Below are positions 15,104-22,569 of a stretch of DNA of 26,791 nucleotides, piece after piece (the first letter of the stretch is position 1; the number at the start of each line of letters is the position of its first letter). Source of the DNA: JAVKSL01 sp039583695 (GTDB lineage: Bacteria > Actinomycetota > Acidimicrobiia > Acidimicrobiales > JAJPHD01); assembly GCA_039583695.1 (NCBI GenBank), contig JAVKSL010000038.1, positions 1-26,791 of the forward strand, written 5' to 3'. The notes below the pieces were generated by a model. It was not told the origin of the DNA. It saw only the letters and a program-made list of their open reading frames with translations, and did no database searches. Both the position numbers and the translations under genes were made by a program.

Positions 15104-16069
15104 TCAGGGCCATAGCTGTGCCCGCCGCCCAGGTTGTTCTCTGCCAGGCCCTAACGCTTGTCGCAGCTCTGCCGCAACGGCGGAGGGGCGCCTGACCACA
15201 TCGTCCCAGCTGTAGCGCAAGAAGGTCCAGCCCTGGCGGGCCAGGGTCACGGCGTTCTGGCGCCTCAGATCGCATCGGTGGTCAGCCGCGCTGGCGTGAG
15301 TGGCAAATCCGTCCAGCTCGACGAGCAGGCGGGCCTGCTCGAAAGCGAAATCGCAACGGGCCACCCGATTCTCGAGCTGCACCTCGTGCTGGCGGGCCGG
15401 CGCGGGCAGGCGAGCCCGGCGGCACAGCTGGACGAAGCGGGTCTCGAGCTCGCTCTCGGTCGGGGGCTCGTCGGCTCGCTGAGCCAGCACCTTGCGCAGC
15501 AGCGCCCTGCCGGGGTGACCTTTGCCGCCCAGCGCGCCCAGACGCCGTTCGAGGTAGGGCAGAGACGTCTGGCCGTTGCGCAGTGCCGACTCGAGAGCAG
15601 ACTCCAGCGTCTCGCGGTCGACGACGCCGGCCAGGTCTATCAAGGTGCGAGTTGCCCTGGTCACGGGAATCTTGTCGATGCTGCCGATGTCGGTGCGGTC
15701 GAAGGGTCCGCTCCGATGCACGATCGCGCCACTCAGGCGTTGGCCGTTGTGGCCTCGAGGGATCGTCACCTCGACCACCTCGCGGCAAACGCCGTCGAGG
15801 CCGTGCAGGCCCGCCGCTGCGCGGTGCGAGACCAAGGTTCCCTCCCCGCCCGGCAGCACGGCGGCCATGAGTTTCTGGTGCCACGAGTCCGGGTGCCCGA
15901 TGAGGCAGTACAAGCCGATCGATCGGCGCTCCCATCGGGGTGATCGGGCCAGGGACCAGGACGACACTCCAAAGGACCTGGCCTGGGAGGTGCTGACCAC
16001 CCCGTGCTGGGCCACGCCGAGCACCTCGAGCCGTTCTTGTCGTGATTGTGTGCGTTTTTCGTCGGTCAT
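15104..16069 (-). CDS. AbiEi-type antitoxin-like protein with DUF559 nuclease-like domain
   Basis: A 321-aa protein. Residues 10-60 form a winged-helix region (RQERLEVLGVAQHGVVSTSQARSFGVSSWSLARS) typical of AbiEi N-termini. The middle has SHRAAAGLHGLDG and the TRATRTLIDLAGVV segment. The C-terminus (205-306) is DUF559, related to very-short-patch repair endonucleases, with a possible PD-(D/E)xK core of E206, D240 and E251-x-D253 (LVELDG). The ATG at 16069 is chosen because the family starts here; upstream codons belong to coupling-protein sequence in another frame. No AbiEii-like toxin gene is adjacent, so a toxin-antitoxin role is doubtful. The last 15 residues (GPGREQPGRRAQLWP) are encoded by the hairpin repeat element, a sign that the element replaced the original 3' end. 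Confidence 0.78.
   Translation of the reverse strand: MTDEKRTQSRQERLEVLGVAQHGVVSTSQARSFGVSSWSLARSPRWERRSIGLYCLIGHPDSWHQKLMAAVLPGGEGTLVSHRAAAGLHGLDGVCREVVEVTIPRGHNGQRLSGAIVHRSGPFDRTDIGSIDKIPVTRATRTLIDLAGVVDRETLESALESALRNGQTSLPYLERRLGALGGKGHPGRALLRKVLAQRADEPPTESELETRFVQLCRRARLPAPARQHEVQLENRVARCDFAFEQARLLVELDGFATHASAADHRCDLRRQNAVTLARQGWTFLRYSWDDVVRRPSAVAAELRQALGPGREQPGRRAQLWP
15124..15153 (-). repeat. Inverted partial copy of the hairpin repeat
   Basis: The reverse complement reads AGGGCCTGGCAGAGAACAAC and then CTGGGCGGC, matching the first 30 nt of copy A except at about four positions. Copies A and this one are therefore inverted around a roughly 30-nt centre (15093-15123), giving a roughly 105-bp inverted-repeat element between convergent genes. 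The minus-strand coding region reads through it into its last residues. Confidence 0.8.
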
Positions 16070-16078
16070 CACGACAAG
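16036..16078 (-). promoter_or_regulatory. Perfect 11-bp inverted repeat over the AbiEi-like start codon
   Basis: CTTGTCGTGAT (16036-16046) and ATCACGACAAG (16068-16078) are exact reverse complements separated by 21 nt. The upstream arm covers the start codon (16069-16067). AbiEi proteins are known to bind inverted repeats at their own promoter, so this could be an autoregulatory operator; an mRNA hairpin hiding the start is the alternative. Confidence 0.55.
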
Positions 16079-16128
16079 TACAGCATCTGGGTGTGACAAT
16101 GGGCTGCCGGAGCCATCCGGGAGCCTGA

Positions 16129-17490
16129 TTACCGCTCCCAGCCCAGGCTCCGGCCCCGGCCGCAGTCCCCAAGCTCTCGAAAGCGCGGCAACTGGGAAGC
16201 GCGCTCCGACCTCAGGCCGAGATCGTGTCGCCAGTGCGTGAGGGGCACCCAACCGGGGTCGGCACCCCCCTCCAGGTATAGCGCGTGGCCGGGTACGCCT
16301 TTGGAGATGACCGCCGGACTGTAGGTGGGCTGGCGGTGAGTCGACCAGCTCGTGGTGAGCGAGCCCCCAGGGACGCGACCCCTCCGTGGTGACTGGACCG
16401 TCCGGCTCACGCTGCGCACCGGAACCTCCATCTCCCCGCTCAGCATCGAGATGTCCTCCAATGTGGATCGCTGCGCCACACCGGGAAAGATCAGCTTGCC
16501 GCCGAACTGGGTCAGGAATCCGTCCGCCTCGCGCCCCCAGCGCTGGTGCGCCTGGGAGAGATCCTGGAAGCAAGCCGCGACCAGCACCCCTTGACTCGCC
16601 CCTTCGGAGAGGATCCTGGGCAGGCTCTTGATCGGGGCGATGTTCGCCGCCTCGTCCAGTGCCAGCAGCAACGGCTCTCCTACACCAGCTCCGACCTCCC
16701 GCGACCTCGCATAGGCGGCCGCCACCGCCCGGCCGATCAGCATGACCACCGTTGGCGCCACCAGGTCCTGCACCTCCGAGGAAGCAACCACATAGATGGT
16801 GTCCTCGGAGCCCACCAGCTGGGCGGGCATCAGGTTGGGATCGCCGCGGCCTGACTCCAGCGCAGGCTGGGTGCGGTAGGCGGCAACTGCGTCCGACGCG
16901 GTGGAGAACACGCTGGAGAGCTCCCGGGCCTCGATCCTGGATAGCCCCGCCATCACGTCCCGGGCCAGCGGGTCGCCGTGCTCGGCGAGGACCTCCCCAG
17001 CCGTGCGCAGGTCACGGCGGTTGATCCACCGGGCCACCGCATCGATCCCAAGTCCGCCCACCGCCGCGGCGTGCATCAGGGTCTCGATCATCGCCAGGGC
17101 TTGCGCTCGCCAATGGGGATCGGGGGAGCCATCGCCAACGCCGGCCGCATTCACCAAGTCGGCGCAAACGAGCTGAGCCACCGTCCAGTCCCCACAGTGG
17201 CTGACCGGTGACCAGCGAAGGCGTCGAACGCCGTCAGGCGCCCGGACCTCGTTGAACGGATCGAGAAGCCAGCAAGTGCCGCGAGCGCTACGCCAGGCGA
17301 TCGTGGCTCGCAGGACGTCGTCCTTGGTGGAGGTAGAGATCACCGGGCCCTTTGCGGCGGCCACGTTGGGGATCATGAAACACGAGGTCTTGCCGCAGCG
17401 GGGGGGGCCCAAGGCCATCACGTGGGCCTCAGCTTTGGCCCAAAGCCATGCCCCCGGCTCCCCACCGAGATAGATCACGAGCGCCCCCAC
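16129..17490 (-). CDS. VirD4/TraG-type coupling ATPase
   Basis: A 453-aa P-loop ATPase of the type IV secretion coupling-protein class, which brings DNA to a conjugation channel. Walker A is GPPRCGKTS (28-36), Walker B LLLALDE (274-280) followed by AANIAPIKSLPRILSEGASQGV, and FQDLSQAHQRWG is the usual following motif. PVISTSTKDDVL after Walker A also fits. The chain begins only about 27 residues before Walker A and lacks the two membrane helices of VirD4, so it is a soluble or truncated form; the membrane part could be a separate protein. The GTG at 17490 has no Shine-Dalgarno but lies 7 nt after the methyltransferase stop. No relaxase or other transfer genes are visible. Confidence 0.85.
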   Translation of the reverse strand: MGALVIYLGGEPGAWLWAKAEAHVMALGPPRCGKTSCFMIPNVAAAKGPVISTSTKDDVLRATIAWRSARGTCWLLDPFNEVRAPDGVRRLRWSPVSHCGDWTVAQLVCADLVNAAGVGDGSPDPHWRAQALAMIETLMHAAAVGGLGIDAVARWINRRDLRTAGEVLAEHGDPLARDVMAGLSRIEARELSSVFSTASDAVAAYRTQPALESGRGDPNLMPAQLVGSEDTIYVVASSEVQDLVAPTVVMLIGRAVAAAYARSREVGAGVGEPLLLALDEAANIAPIKSLPRILSEGASQGVLVAACFQDLSQAHQRWGREADGFLTQFGGKLIFPGVAQRSTLEDISMLSGEMEVPVRSVSRTVQSPRRGRVPGGSLTTSWSTHRQPTYSPAVISKGVPGHALYLEGGADPGWVPLTHWRHDLGLRSERASQLPRFRELGDCGRGRSLGWER

Positions 17491-17497
17491 ACGCTGG

Positions 17498-18295
17498 TCA
17501 CGGGTCCCACCACACGCATGCAGCTCGGGTGGACAACAGGTCCGCCTCGGGGTCTAGGAGGCGGTCAATCTCGTCGTCCGAATCGGGGCCGAGACACAGA
17601 CGCTGGCGAGCAAAGGCCACCTGGAGCGCCCGGTCGCGCGCTTGCCAGCGGGGTGGGCGGGAGAAGCGCTCCACGTGCGCGTCGATCCCCATGTCGCCGA
17701 GCACCTCGACTGCGGTGTCCACCCCTGGGCCGATCGGTCGTTGAGAGCTGTGAAAATGCAGCCAAAGGTCGTTGAGCGCAGCCATCGGGTGGCGCGCGGT
17801 GAGCTCTACAACCACCCGTGAGCGGGCGTGGTAGCTCAGCTCGGTCACGAACGTGGGCAGGTCGCTGACGTTGTAAAAGACGTGGTGGCACACGACCACA
17901 TCCGCTTGAGGCACCCTCGCGGCCACATCCGGCCACTTGCCCTCGACGGTGATCACCTTTACGGTGTTGCCCTTGGATTCGAGCTCCTTGGCGGCTTCGA
18001 CCACCATTGCCAGCATCGAGGGGGTCTGGTCCACGGCGATGAGCTCCCCAGCGGGGGGGACCAGGGCGAGGCCGGCGGCACCACCCCCTGAGCCAACGTC
18101 GATCACCGAACCGCCGCAAGGAAGCGCTTCCAGGGCGCGGTCTCGCGACGGGCTGTCCTCGGGCACCGCCGGAGCTCGAAACATCTCTGGCGGGAATCCC
18201 CACGGAGGCACTGGAGCGGCCGCCAGAACCTCGTCCGGAATGGCCCAGCGAGCAAGCTCGTGTGCCCAGTGCTGCGCCGCAAGCCCCTGACTCAT
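17498..18295 (-). CDS. SAM-dependent methyltransferase
   Basis: A 265-aa class I methyltransferase. Motif I is VIDVGSGGGAAGL (64-76), followed by an acidic-end strand LIAVDQT (85-91), a DVVVCHHVFYNVSDLPTF segment near 140 (motif IV region) and a C-terminal FSRPPRWQARDRALQVAF. The pattern fits small-molecule methyltransferases rather than a DNA methylase, which would show a DPPY/NPPY-type motif. The ATG at 18295 lacks a Shine-Dalgarno; TAATCT 7 nt upstream suggests a leaderless message. It precedes the coupling ATPase by 7 nt, so both are probably co-transcribed, but a functional link is not obvious. Confidence 0.85.
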   Translation of the reverse strand: MSQGLAAQHWAHELARWAIPDEVLAAAPVPPWGFPPEMFRAPAVPEDSPSRDRALEALPCGGSVIDVGSGGGAAGLALVPPAGELIAVDQTPSMLAMVVEAAKELESKGNTVKVITVEGKWPDVAARVPQADVVVCHHVFYNVSDLPTFVTELSYHARSRVVVELTARHPMAALNDLWLHFHSSQRPIGPGVDTAVEVLGDMGIDAHVERFSRPPRWQARDRALQVAFARQRLCLGPDSDDEIDRLLDPEADLLSTRAACVWWDP

Positions 18296-18302
18296 GACGT
18301 CG

Positions 18303-18308
18303 AGATTA
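18303..18308 (-). promoter_or_regulatory. Possible -10 box for a leaderless methyltransferase transcript
   Basis: TAATCT on the minus strand lies 7 nt before the ATG at 18295, with no ribosome-binding site in the gap. Confidence 0.45.
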
Positions 18309-18330
18309 GCTCCGGCATGACTTGCGGGCG

Positions 18331-18348
18331 CGTCGGCAATTTCCGACG
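18331..18348. repeat. Inverted repeat in divergent intergenic region
   Basis: CGTCGG and CCGACG form a perfect 6-bp inverted repeat around CAATTT, between the divergent methyltransferase and unknown-protein genes. It could be an operator shared by both genes; the short arms make chance plausible in GC-rich DNA. Confidence 0.35.
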
Positions 18349-18396
18349 GTTGCGCTTGAGCTCATGTGTGGCAACTAGTGCAACCGCCAGCGCAGC

Positions 18397-18402
18397 TACC
18401 GT
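18397..18402 (+). promoter_or_regulatory. Possible -10 box for a leaderless transcript
   Basis: TACCGT ends 7 nt before the GTG at 18410. No Shine-Dalgarno is present, so transcription may begin at the GTG. Confidence 0.35.
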
Positions 18403-18409
18403 GATGTGA

Positions 18410-18904
18410 GTGGTGCTGCCCGACGAGGTCATCGAGTTCGGCCCAGCACGCACCGCAGAGGTCGTCGCCTGGATGCAACGCCTCGAAGCTGCCCACCAGG
18501 GCTGGATAAACCTCCAGCCTGGCGTGCCCGAGAAGGTGCTCGAACGCGCACCGACGCCGCTTTCGCTGTTTCACCGCCGGCCGCGGGAGCTGACCCTAGC
18601 GACCTGGGAGGCCGGGTGCATTCGCCGACGGGGCCCGACCGCCCCGACGGTGGGCATCCAGCATGGGCGCCCGGATCGAGTGAGGACGATCCTGGCCGAG
18701 GCCGGGCATGGAGTCCCCGCTGGGTGGAGAGTGCTCTCGGACCGGCCCGCAAACGGCTTCGTGGCCCGGCTCCCAGTGGATGAAGATCCTGCACAGGTCC
18801 TAGGCTGGCTGCTGAGGACGGTCGAGGTGGTGAGCCCGGTCCCAGTGATCGGAACCTGGCGGGCGCTCGTGCATCGCGGCCGCCATACCAAGGAGGATCC
18901 TTGA
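18410..18904 (+). CDS. Protein of unknown function, upstream of PH-domain genes
   Basis: A 164-aa soluble protein that I do not recognise. It has no signal peptide or membrane segment. Features are an acidic N-terminus (LPDEVIEFGPARTAEVVAWMQRL), a central PTVGIQHGRPDRVRTILAEAG and an Arg-rich C-terminus (GTWRALVHRGRHTKEDP). The GTG at 18410 is used as start. The second codon is also GTG. Its TGA overlaps the TTG start of the next gene (TTGA), and a strong AAGGAGG for that gene lies inside its last codons, so it is co-translated with the PH-domain pair and may assist them. Confidence 0.7.
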   Translation: MVLPDEVIEFGPARTAEVVAWMQRLEAAHQGWINLQPGVPEKVLERAPTPLSLFHRRPRELTLATWEAGCIRRRGPTAPTVGIQHGRPDRVRTILAEAGHGVPAGWRVLSDRPANGFVARLPVDEDPAQVLGWLLRTVEVVSPVPVIGTWRALVHRGRHTKEDP

Positions 18905-19419
18905 GTCCCCAAGACAGCCCGCCCTCAACGGATGCGGGCGAGGTTCGAACAAAGAGCGAGGCCTGGCGGGTGCCCTCCGGGCGTCTGGCCACCATGCGCC
19001 GGGCGGAGCTGGCCGTGGGGACAGCCGTGTTGCTTGCGCTGGGAGCTGGCCTCGGGGGAGCGATCATCGGGCCAACCGGGGCGGGGGCAACCGGTGCTGG
19101 TGTGCTTGTCCTCGCGGGGATCCTGGACAGGTTCCTTCAGCGCAGGGTGGCCTCGTGGGGCTACATCGAGCGCTCCGAGGACCTGCTGGTCCGAAGGGGC
19201 GTGCTGGTCCAGCGGCTGTCGGTGGTTCCCTATGGCCGGATGCAGTTCGTGGACGTGACAGCCGGGCTCGTCGAGCGGAGCTTCGGGTTGGCAACGGCTC
19301 GCCTACACACGGCGGCTGCCGCGAGCGATGCCCGGATACCTGGCCTCGAGGCAGCGGAGGCAACCAGGCTGCGGGACCGCCTGGTCGCGTTGGGTGAGGC
19401 CAAAGCGGCCGGGCTTTGA
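18901..19419 (+). CDS. PH-domain membrane protein, YdbS-like (bPH2)
   Basis: A 172-aa membrane protein with one bacterial PH domain (bPH2, formerly DUF304). One or two membrane segments lie at residues 36-77 (AELAVGTAVLLALGAGLGGAIIG and GAGVLVLAGILDRFL). The bPH2 domain follows: YIERSEDLLVRRGVLVQRLSVVPYGRMQFVDVTAGLVERSFGLATARLHTA. TTG at 18901 is the start, with AAGGAGG about 4 nt upstream, overlapping the preceding stop. The next gene, a larger bPH2 protein, overlaps in the same TTGA way. In Bacillus the YdbS/YdbT pair is linked to resistance to LCI family and other antimicrobial peptides; a role at the membrane is likely here, but not established. Confidence 0.88.
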   Translation: MSPQDSPPSTDAGEVRTKSEAWRVPSGRLATMRRAELAVGTAVLLALGAGLGGAIIGPTGAGATGAGVLVLAGILDRFLQRRVASWGYIERSEDLLVRRGVLVQRLSVVPYGRMQFVDVTAGLVERSFGLATARLHTAAAASDARIPGLEAAEATRLRDRLVALGEAKAAGL

Positions 19420-20903
19420 TCGGCGCTGGGCAGGAGCCGGACATCGGGGCGGTCCGGCAGGGCGGCGGCGGGGCGGTCGGGCAGGGCGGCGGCGGGGCGG
19501 TCGGGCAGGAGCCAGACGGCGGGGCGGTCGGGCAGGAGCCGGACGGCGGGGCGGTCCGGCAGGGGTGGAAGCGCCTTCATCCCCTCTCGCCCGTGGTCCG
19601 GTTCTCCCGATCGCTCGTGGGCCTGGTGCTTGTCCTGGCGGCAAGCACGCTGACCGCGGGCAAGAACGGGTCGGGGTCGTACGTATTCGACGTGGTGCTG
19701 GTGGGGCTGGCTCTGTTGTCGGGTGTGATTTCCTGGCTGGTCACCCGCTGGCAGGTCGAAGGGCCCACGCTGCGGATCGAGTCCGGGCTCATCCGGCGGG
19801 ACTCGCGCCAGGTCCCGCTTTCCCGGGTCCAGGCGATCGACATGATCCAACCAGTTGTGGCACGCATGCTGGGATTGGCCGAGCTACGCCTCCGAGTGGC
19901 AGGCTCCCGCTCCGAAGTGCGCCTGGCTTACCTCACCCAAGCCGACGCACGGACCACGAGGACCCGCCTCCTAGCCCTCGCAAAAGGCAGTGTCGTGAAC
20001 GCGCCAAACCCCCCAGAGACGGCCCTTGTCTCGGTCCCCACCTCTCGCCTGGTAGCCGCGGTGGCGCTGAGCGGGAGCGGGATCACCGCAATAGCCACGG
20101 TGGGCCTGCTGGTGGGGATCGGTCTCTCGGTTCCGGGCGCGGTGGGCTGGGTCAGTGGCTCCGGGCTGGCCGTGGTGCTCGCGCTGATCACCCCCGCCAT
20201 CCGGCAAGTCACCAGCGAGGGGGGATTCAGCCTTGCAGAGGCACCCGACGGTCTGCGAGTGTGCTGCGGCCTGGTCCAAACCGTGGCTGAGACAATTCCG
20301 TCGGGCCGGGTGCAAGCGATCCGTCGGCTCGAGCCCCTCATGTGGCGCCCTTTCGGCTGGTGTCGACTGGAGATCGTGGTGGCCGGGCCCAGAGGTCGCC
20401 AGCGAAAGGACGAGCCGGCGGGCCGGGTGGTCCGCGCGCTGCTTCCAGTCGGGAGCCACCAGGCGGCGGACGCCATCGGGGGCCGCCTGTTCCCAGGCGT
20501 CAGCGTGCTTACGCAGGCCCCCCCCGCCCGGACACGCTGGAAGGCGCCTTTGTCGTATCACTTCATGACCGGGGGTCACGATGACCTATACGCCGTGACG
20601 TCGGGGGGTCGGGTCCGCAGGGTGACCGCATGGGTCCCGCTGGCCAAGGTTCAGAGCTTACGCTTCGTTCAGGGACCGATCCAGCGCTTCCTCGGACTCG
20701 CGAACGTCCACCTGGACGTGGCGGGGCAGCGGTTCAACAAGGCGACGTTCCGCGACCGAGGCGTCACGGAGGCCACGGAGCTCACTGAGACCCTGGCCGA
20801 GCTGTGCCGTCGGGCGCGAGCGCCAACCCTGCAGCCCGAGCGCACCCACGACGTGCAGCCCGAGCGCGCTCCGGCCAAGCTGCCCGACTCAGCCTCCGGG
20901 TAG
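19416..20903 (+). CDS. PH-domain membrane protein, YdbT-like (three bPH2 domains)
   Basis: A 495-aa membrane protein partnering the upstream YdbS-like protein. The first 50 residues are a Gly/Gln repeat (GAVGQ units). Two membrane helices at about 62-110 (VGLVLVLAASTLTA and VFDVVLVGLALLSGVISWLVT) precede the first bPH2 (LRIESGLIRRDSRQVPLSRVQAIDMIQP). A second helix pair (LVAAVALSGSGITAIATVGLLVGIGL and VSGSGLAVVLALITP) leads to the second bPH2 (LRVCCGLVQTVAETIPSGRVQAIRR), and the third is DLYAVTSGGRVRRVTAWVPLAKVQSLRF. TTG at 19416 overlaps the previous TGA, so the repeat region is translated only if this start is right; no later start has a convincing ribosome-binding site. The 3' end overlaps the convergent lipoprotein gene by 15 bp. 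Confidence 0.88.
   Translation: MIGAGQEPDIGAVRQGGGGAVGQGGGGAVGQEPDGGAVGQEPDGGAVRQGWKRLHPLSPVVRFSRSLVGLVLVLAASTLTAGKNGSGSYVFDVVLVGLALLSGVISWLVTRWQVEGPTLRIESGLIRRDSRQVPLSRVQAIDMIQPVVARMLGLAELRLRVAGSRSEVRLAYLTQADARTTRTRLLALAKGSVVNAPNPPETALVSVPTSRLVAAVALSGSGITAIATVGLLVGIGLSVPGAVGWVSGSGLAVVLALITPAIRQVTSEGGFSLAEAPDGLRVCCGLVQTVAETIPSGRVQAIRRLEPLMWRPFGWCRLEIVVAGPRGRQRKDEPAGRVVRALLPVGSHQAADAIGGRLFPGVSVLTQAPPARTRWKAPLSYHFMTGGHDDLYAVTSGGRVRRVTAWVPLAKVQSLRFVQGPIQRFLGLANVHLDVAGQRFNKATFRDRGVTEATELTETLAELCRRARAPTLQPERTHDVQPERAPAKLPDSASG
19446..19562 (+). repeat. Five-copy GGGGCGGTCSGGCAG tandem repeat
   Basis: Five copies of the 15-nt core (starts 19446, 19470, 19494, 19521, 19548) with spacings of 24, 24, 27 and 27 nt, encoding the GAVxQ repeats at the N-terminus of the YdbT-like protein. 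All spacings are multiples of 3, so gains or losses would keep the frame. Confidence 0.9.
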
Positions 20904-21434
20904 GGTACCGCCCTTCGCGTACCCGGACACCTTGGCCGTGACCGGCTTACCGGTGGAGGCCGAGAGCACATACCAGATCCCGCCAAAGGCATTGATGCCC
21001 TCACCATTGGCCTCATGAGGCGCGGTATCGTGGCTGAAGGTGTAGAGCGGATGCCCACCGTAGCTCAACTGGTCCGTGCTGCCGACCCTATTGAGCAACG
21101 CAGTGTTGACCCCGGCGCCCAGGCTGGGAATCGCGCTGACCGTGAACAGCGGCCACACCGTCGCACACATGCCTGTGCAGTTGGACTTGTTGGCTGTGTC
21201 GTTGGAATGCTCGTAGAGCGTCTTGCCGGACGAGGTAGCGAGGATGCTCCCGTAGGCCGAGGACTCGACTGCGAGACCCTGCTTCGCCACGGTGGTCGGA
21301 GTGGTGGAAGTGGTCGGGGTGGTGGCGGTGGTAGTGGTGGTGGTCGGGGTGGTGGTGCCGCAGGCCGCGGCCCCCAGGCCCAGCACCGCTGCGCCGATCA
21401 CTGCGCTTCTGGCTGACCTTGCAGTCAACTTCAT
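20889..21434 (-). CDS. Lipoprotein with two secreted repeats (COG4315-type)
   Basis: A 181-aa predicted lipoprotein. The signal peptide ends at a lipobox-like GLGAAAC with C25 as the lipidated cysteine. A Thr/Pro/Ser linker (27-49) follows. Two copies of the secreted lipoprotein repeat are visible at about 63-97 (LATSSGKTLYEHSNDTANKS, then CTGMCATVWPLF) and 121-158 (LSYGGHPLYTFSHDTAPHE, then GGIWYVLS). The function of this family is unknown; members are common in actinobacterial envelopes. The ATG at 21434 has GGGGGAAGG directly upstream. Upstream DNA is AT-rich (21465-21490), as expected for a promoter. It overlaps the YdbT-like gene tail-to-tail. Confidence 0.93.
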   Translation of the reverse strand: MKLTARSARSAVIGAAVLGLGAAACGTTTPTTTTTTATTPTTSTTPTTVAKQGLAVESSAYGSILATSSGKTLYEHSNDTANKSNCTGMCATVWPLFTVSAIPSLGAGVNTALLNRVGSTDQLSYGGHPLYTFSHDTAPHEANGEGINAFGGIWYVLSASTGKPVTAKVSGYAKGGTLPGG

Positions 21435-21624
21435 GCCTTCCCCCTTAGAGTGATGGACTGACTAACGACAACCTATTTTACTTTACCCACATCTCAAGCT
21501 AAATCGAGTGCAGGCAACCCCAATGCTGTCACGGCCCGCGAGTTGCTAGGATGGCGGATGCTGCCATGCGTCGTGGGCAAGGTCCGCGTCGAGCCTCGGC
21601 CCCCAGCGTGCCCGGAGACCAAGT

Positions 21625-22569
21625 GTGATCATCCCCCACAGCCAATCAACGATCTCCGAGGATTCCAGGTCCCCGGATTCCCGGAAGCCCCGCGGCTCGC
21701 TCGCCAAGGGACTCTTCCGGGCCCTACGCCCCAAGCAATGGGCTAAGAACGTGATCGTGCTCGCCGCTCCCGGCGCTGCGGGCGACCTCACCCGGCTTCA
21801 CCCGTTGCTGGTCAGCCTGGGCGCAGCAGGAATCTTCTGTCTAGTGGCAAGCGGCGTCTACCTGTTGAACGACAGCCTCGACGTCGAGGCGGACCGACAT
21901 CACCCGACCAAATGTCACCGACCGATTGCCGCAGGGATCGTGCCGGTTCGCCTGGCCCAAGTCCTCGGGGTCGGCCTCATGGCGCTCGGCATCGGTCTGG
22001 CCTGGGTGCTGGCCGGGCGGGATCTCACCGTGGTCATGGGTGTCTACGTCGTCGTCAACCTGGCCTACTCAGCCTGGCTCAAGCACGAGGCAGTGATCGA
22101 TCTGGCCGCAGTGTCCTCTGGCTTCATCCTCCGCGCAATTGCCGGCGGCGTGGCCATTGGTATCCCCCTGTCGCCCTGGTTCGTAATCGTGGCCTCGTTC
22201 GGCTCCCTGTTCATGGTGGCCGGCAAGCGCACGGCCGAGCAGACGACTCTCGGCGACGCCCAGGCGTCCCACCGCCCGACATTGGCTGCCTACTCACCCC
22301 AATTCCTGGCCTACGTGCGCACGCTGGCAGCCGCGGTGGCAATCACCGCCTACTGCCTGTGGGCGTTCGAGAAGGCGGGACCGGCGGGGCACAACGCGAT
22401 CTGGTTCAAGCTGTCCATCGCTCCGTTCGTCATGGCCATCCTGCGCTACGCCCTGCTAATCGACCAGGGCCTTGGCGGCGCGCCCGAGGAGTTGGTGCTC
22501 GGCGACAGGGTCCTCCAGGCCCTGGGGCTGGGCTTGGTGACCTTCTTCGCCCTGGGAATCTATGGCTAG
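21625..22569 (+). CDS. Decaprenyl-phosphate phosphoribosyltransferase-like UbiA prenyltransferase
   Basis: A 314-aa integral membrane enzyme of the UbiA family. It matches Rv3806c-type 5-phosphoribose-1-diphosphate:decaprenyl-phosphate transferases, the first committed step to the arabinose donor. Evidence: RALRPKQWAKN at 32-42, the Mg-binding N82-D-x2-D86-x3-D90 and HP...K..RPIAAG, the second Asp region NLAYSAWLKHEAVIDLAAVSSGFILRAIAGG, and a hydrophobic profile compatible with nine helices. The GTG at 21625 is the start; a weak GGAGA precedes it. It is followed after 29 nt by dprE1, separated by a partial tandem duplication. Its placement with dprE1 and dprE2 supports this substrate over quinone pathways. 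Confidence 0.92.
   Translation: MIIPHSQSTISEDSRSPDSRKPRGSLAKGLFRALRPKQWAKNVIVLAAPGAAGDLTRLHPLLVSLGAAGIFCLVASGVYLLNDSLDVEADRHHPTKCHRPIAAGIVPVRLAQVLGVGLMALGIGLAWVLAGRDLTVVMGVYVVVNLAYSAWLKHEAVIDLAAVSSGFILRAIAGGVAIGIPLSPWFVIVASFGSLFMVAGKRTAEQTTLGDAQASHRPTLAAYSPQFLAYVRTLAAAVAITAYCLWAFEKAGPAGHNAIWFKLSIAPFVMAILRYALLIDQGLGGAPEELVLGDRVLQALGLGLVTFFALGIYG

Noticed and set aside
16070..16573. Upstream extension of the AbiEi-like frame
   Set aside because: It lies within the coupling ATPase gene in another frame and has no AbiEi similarity.
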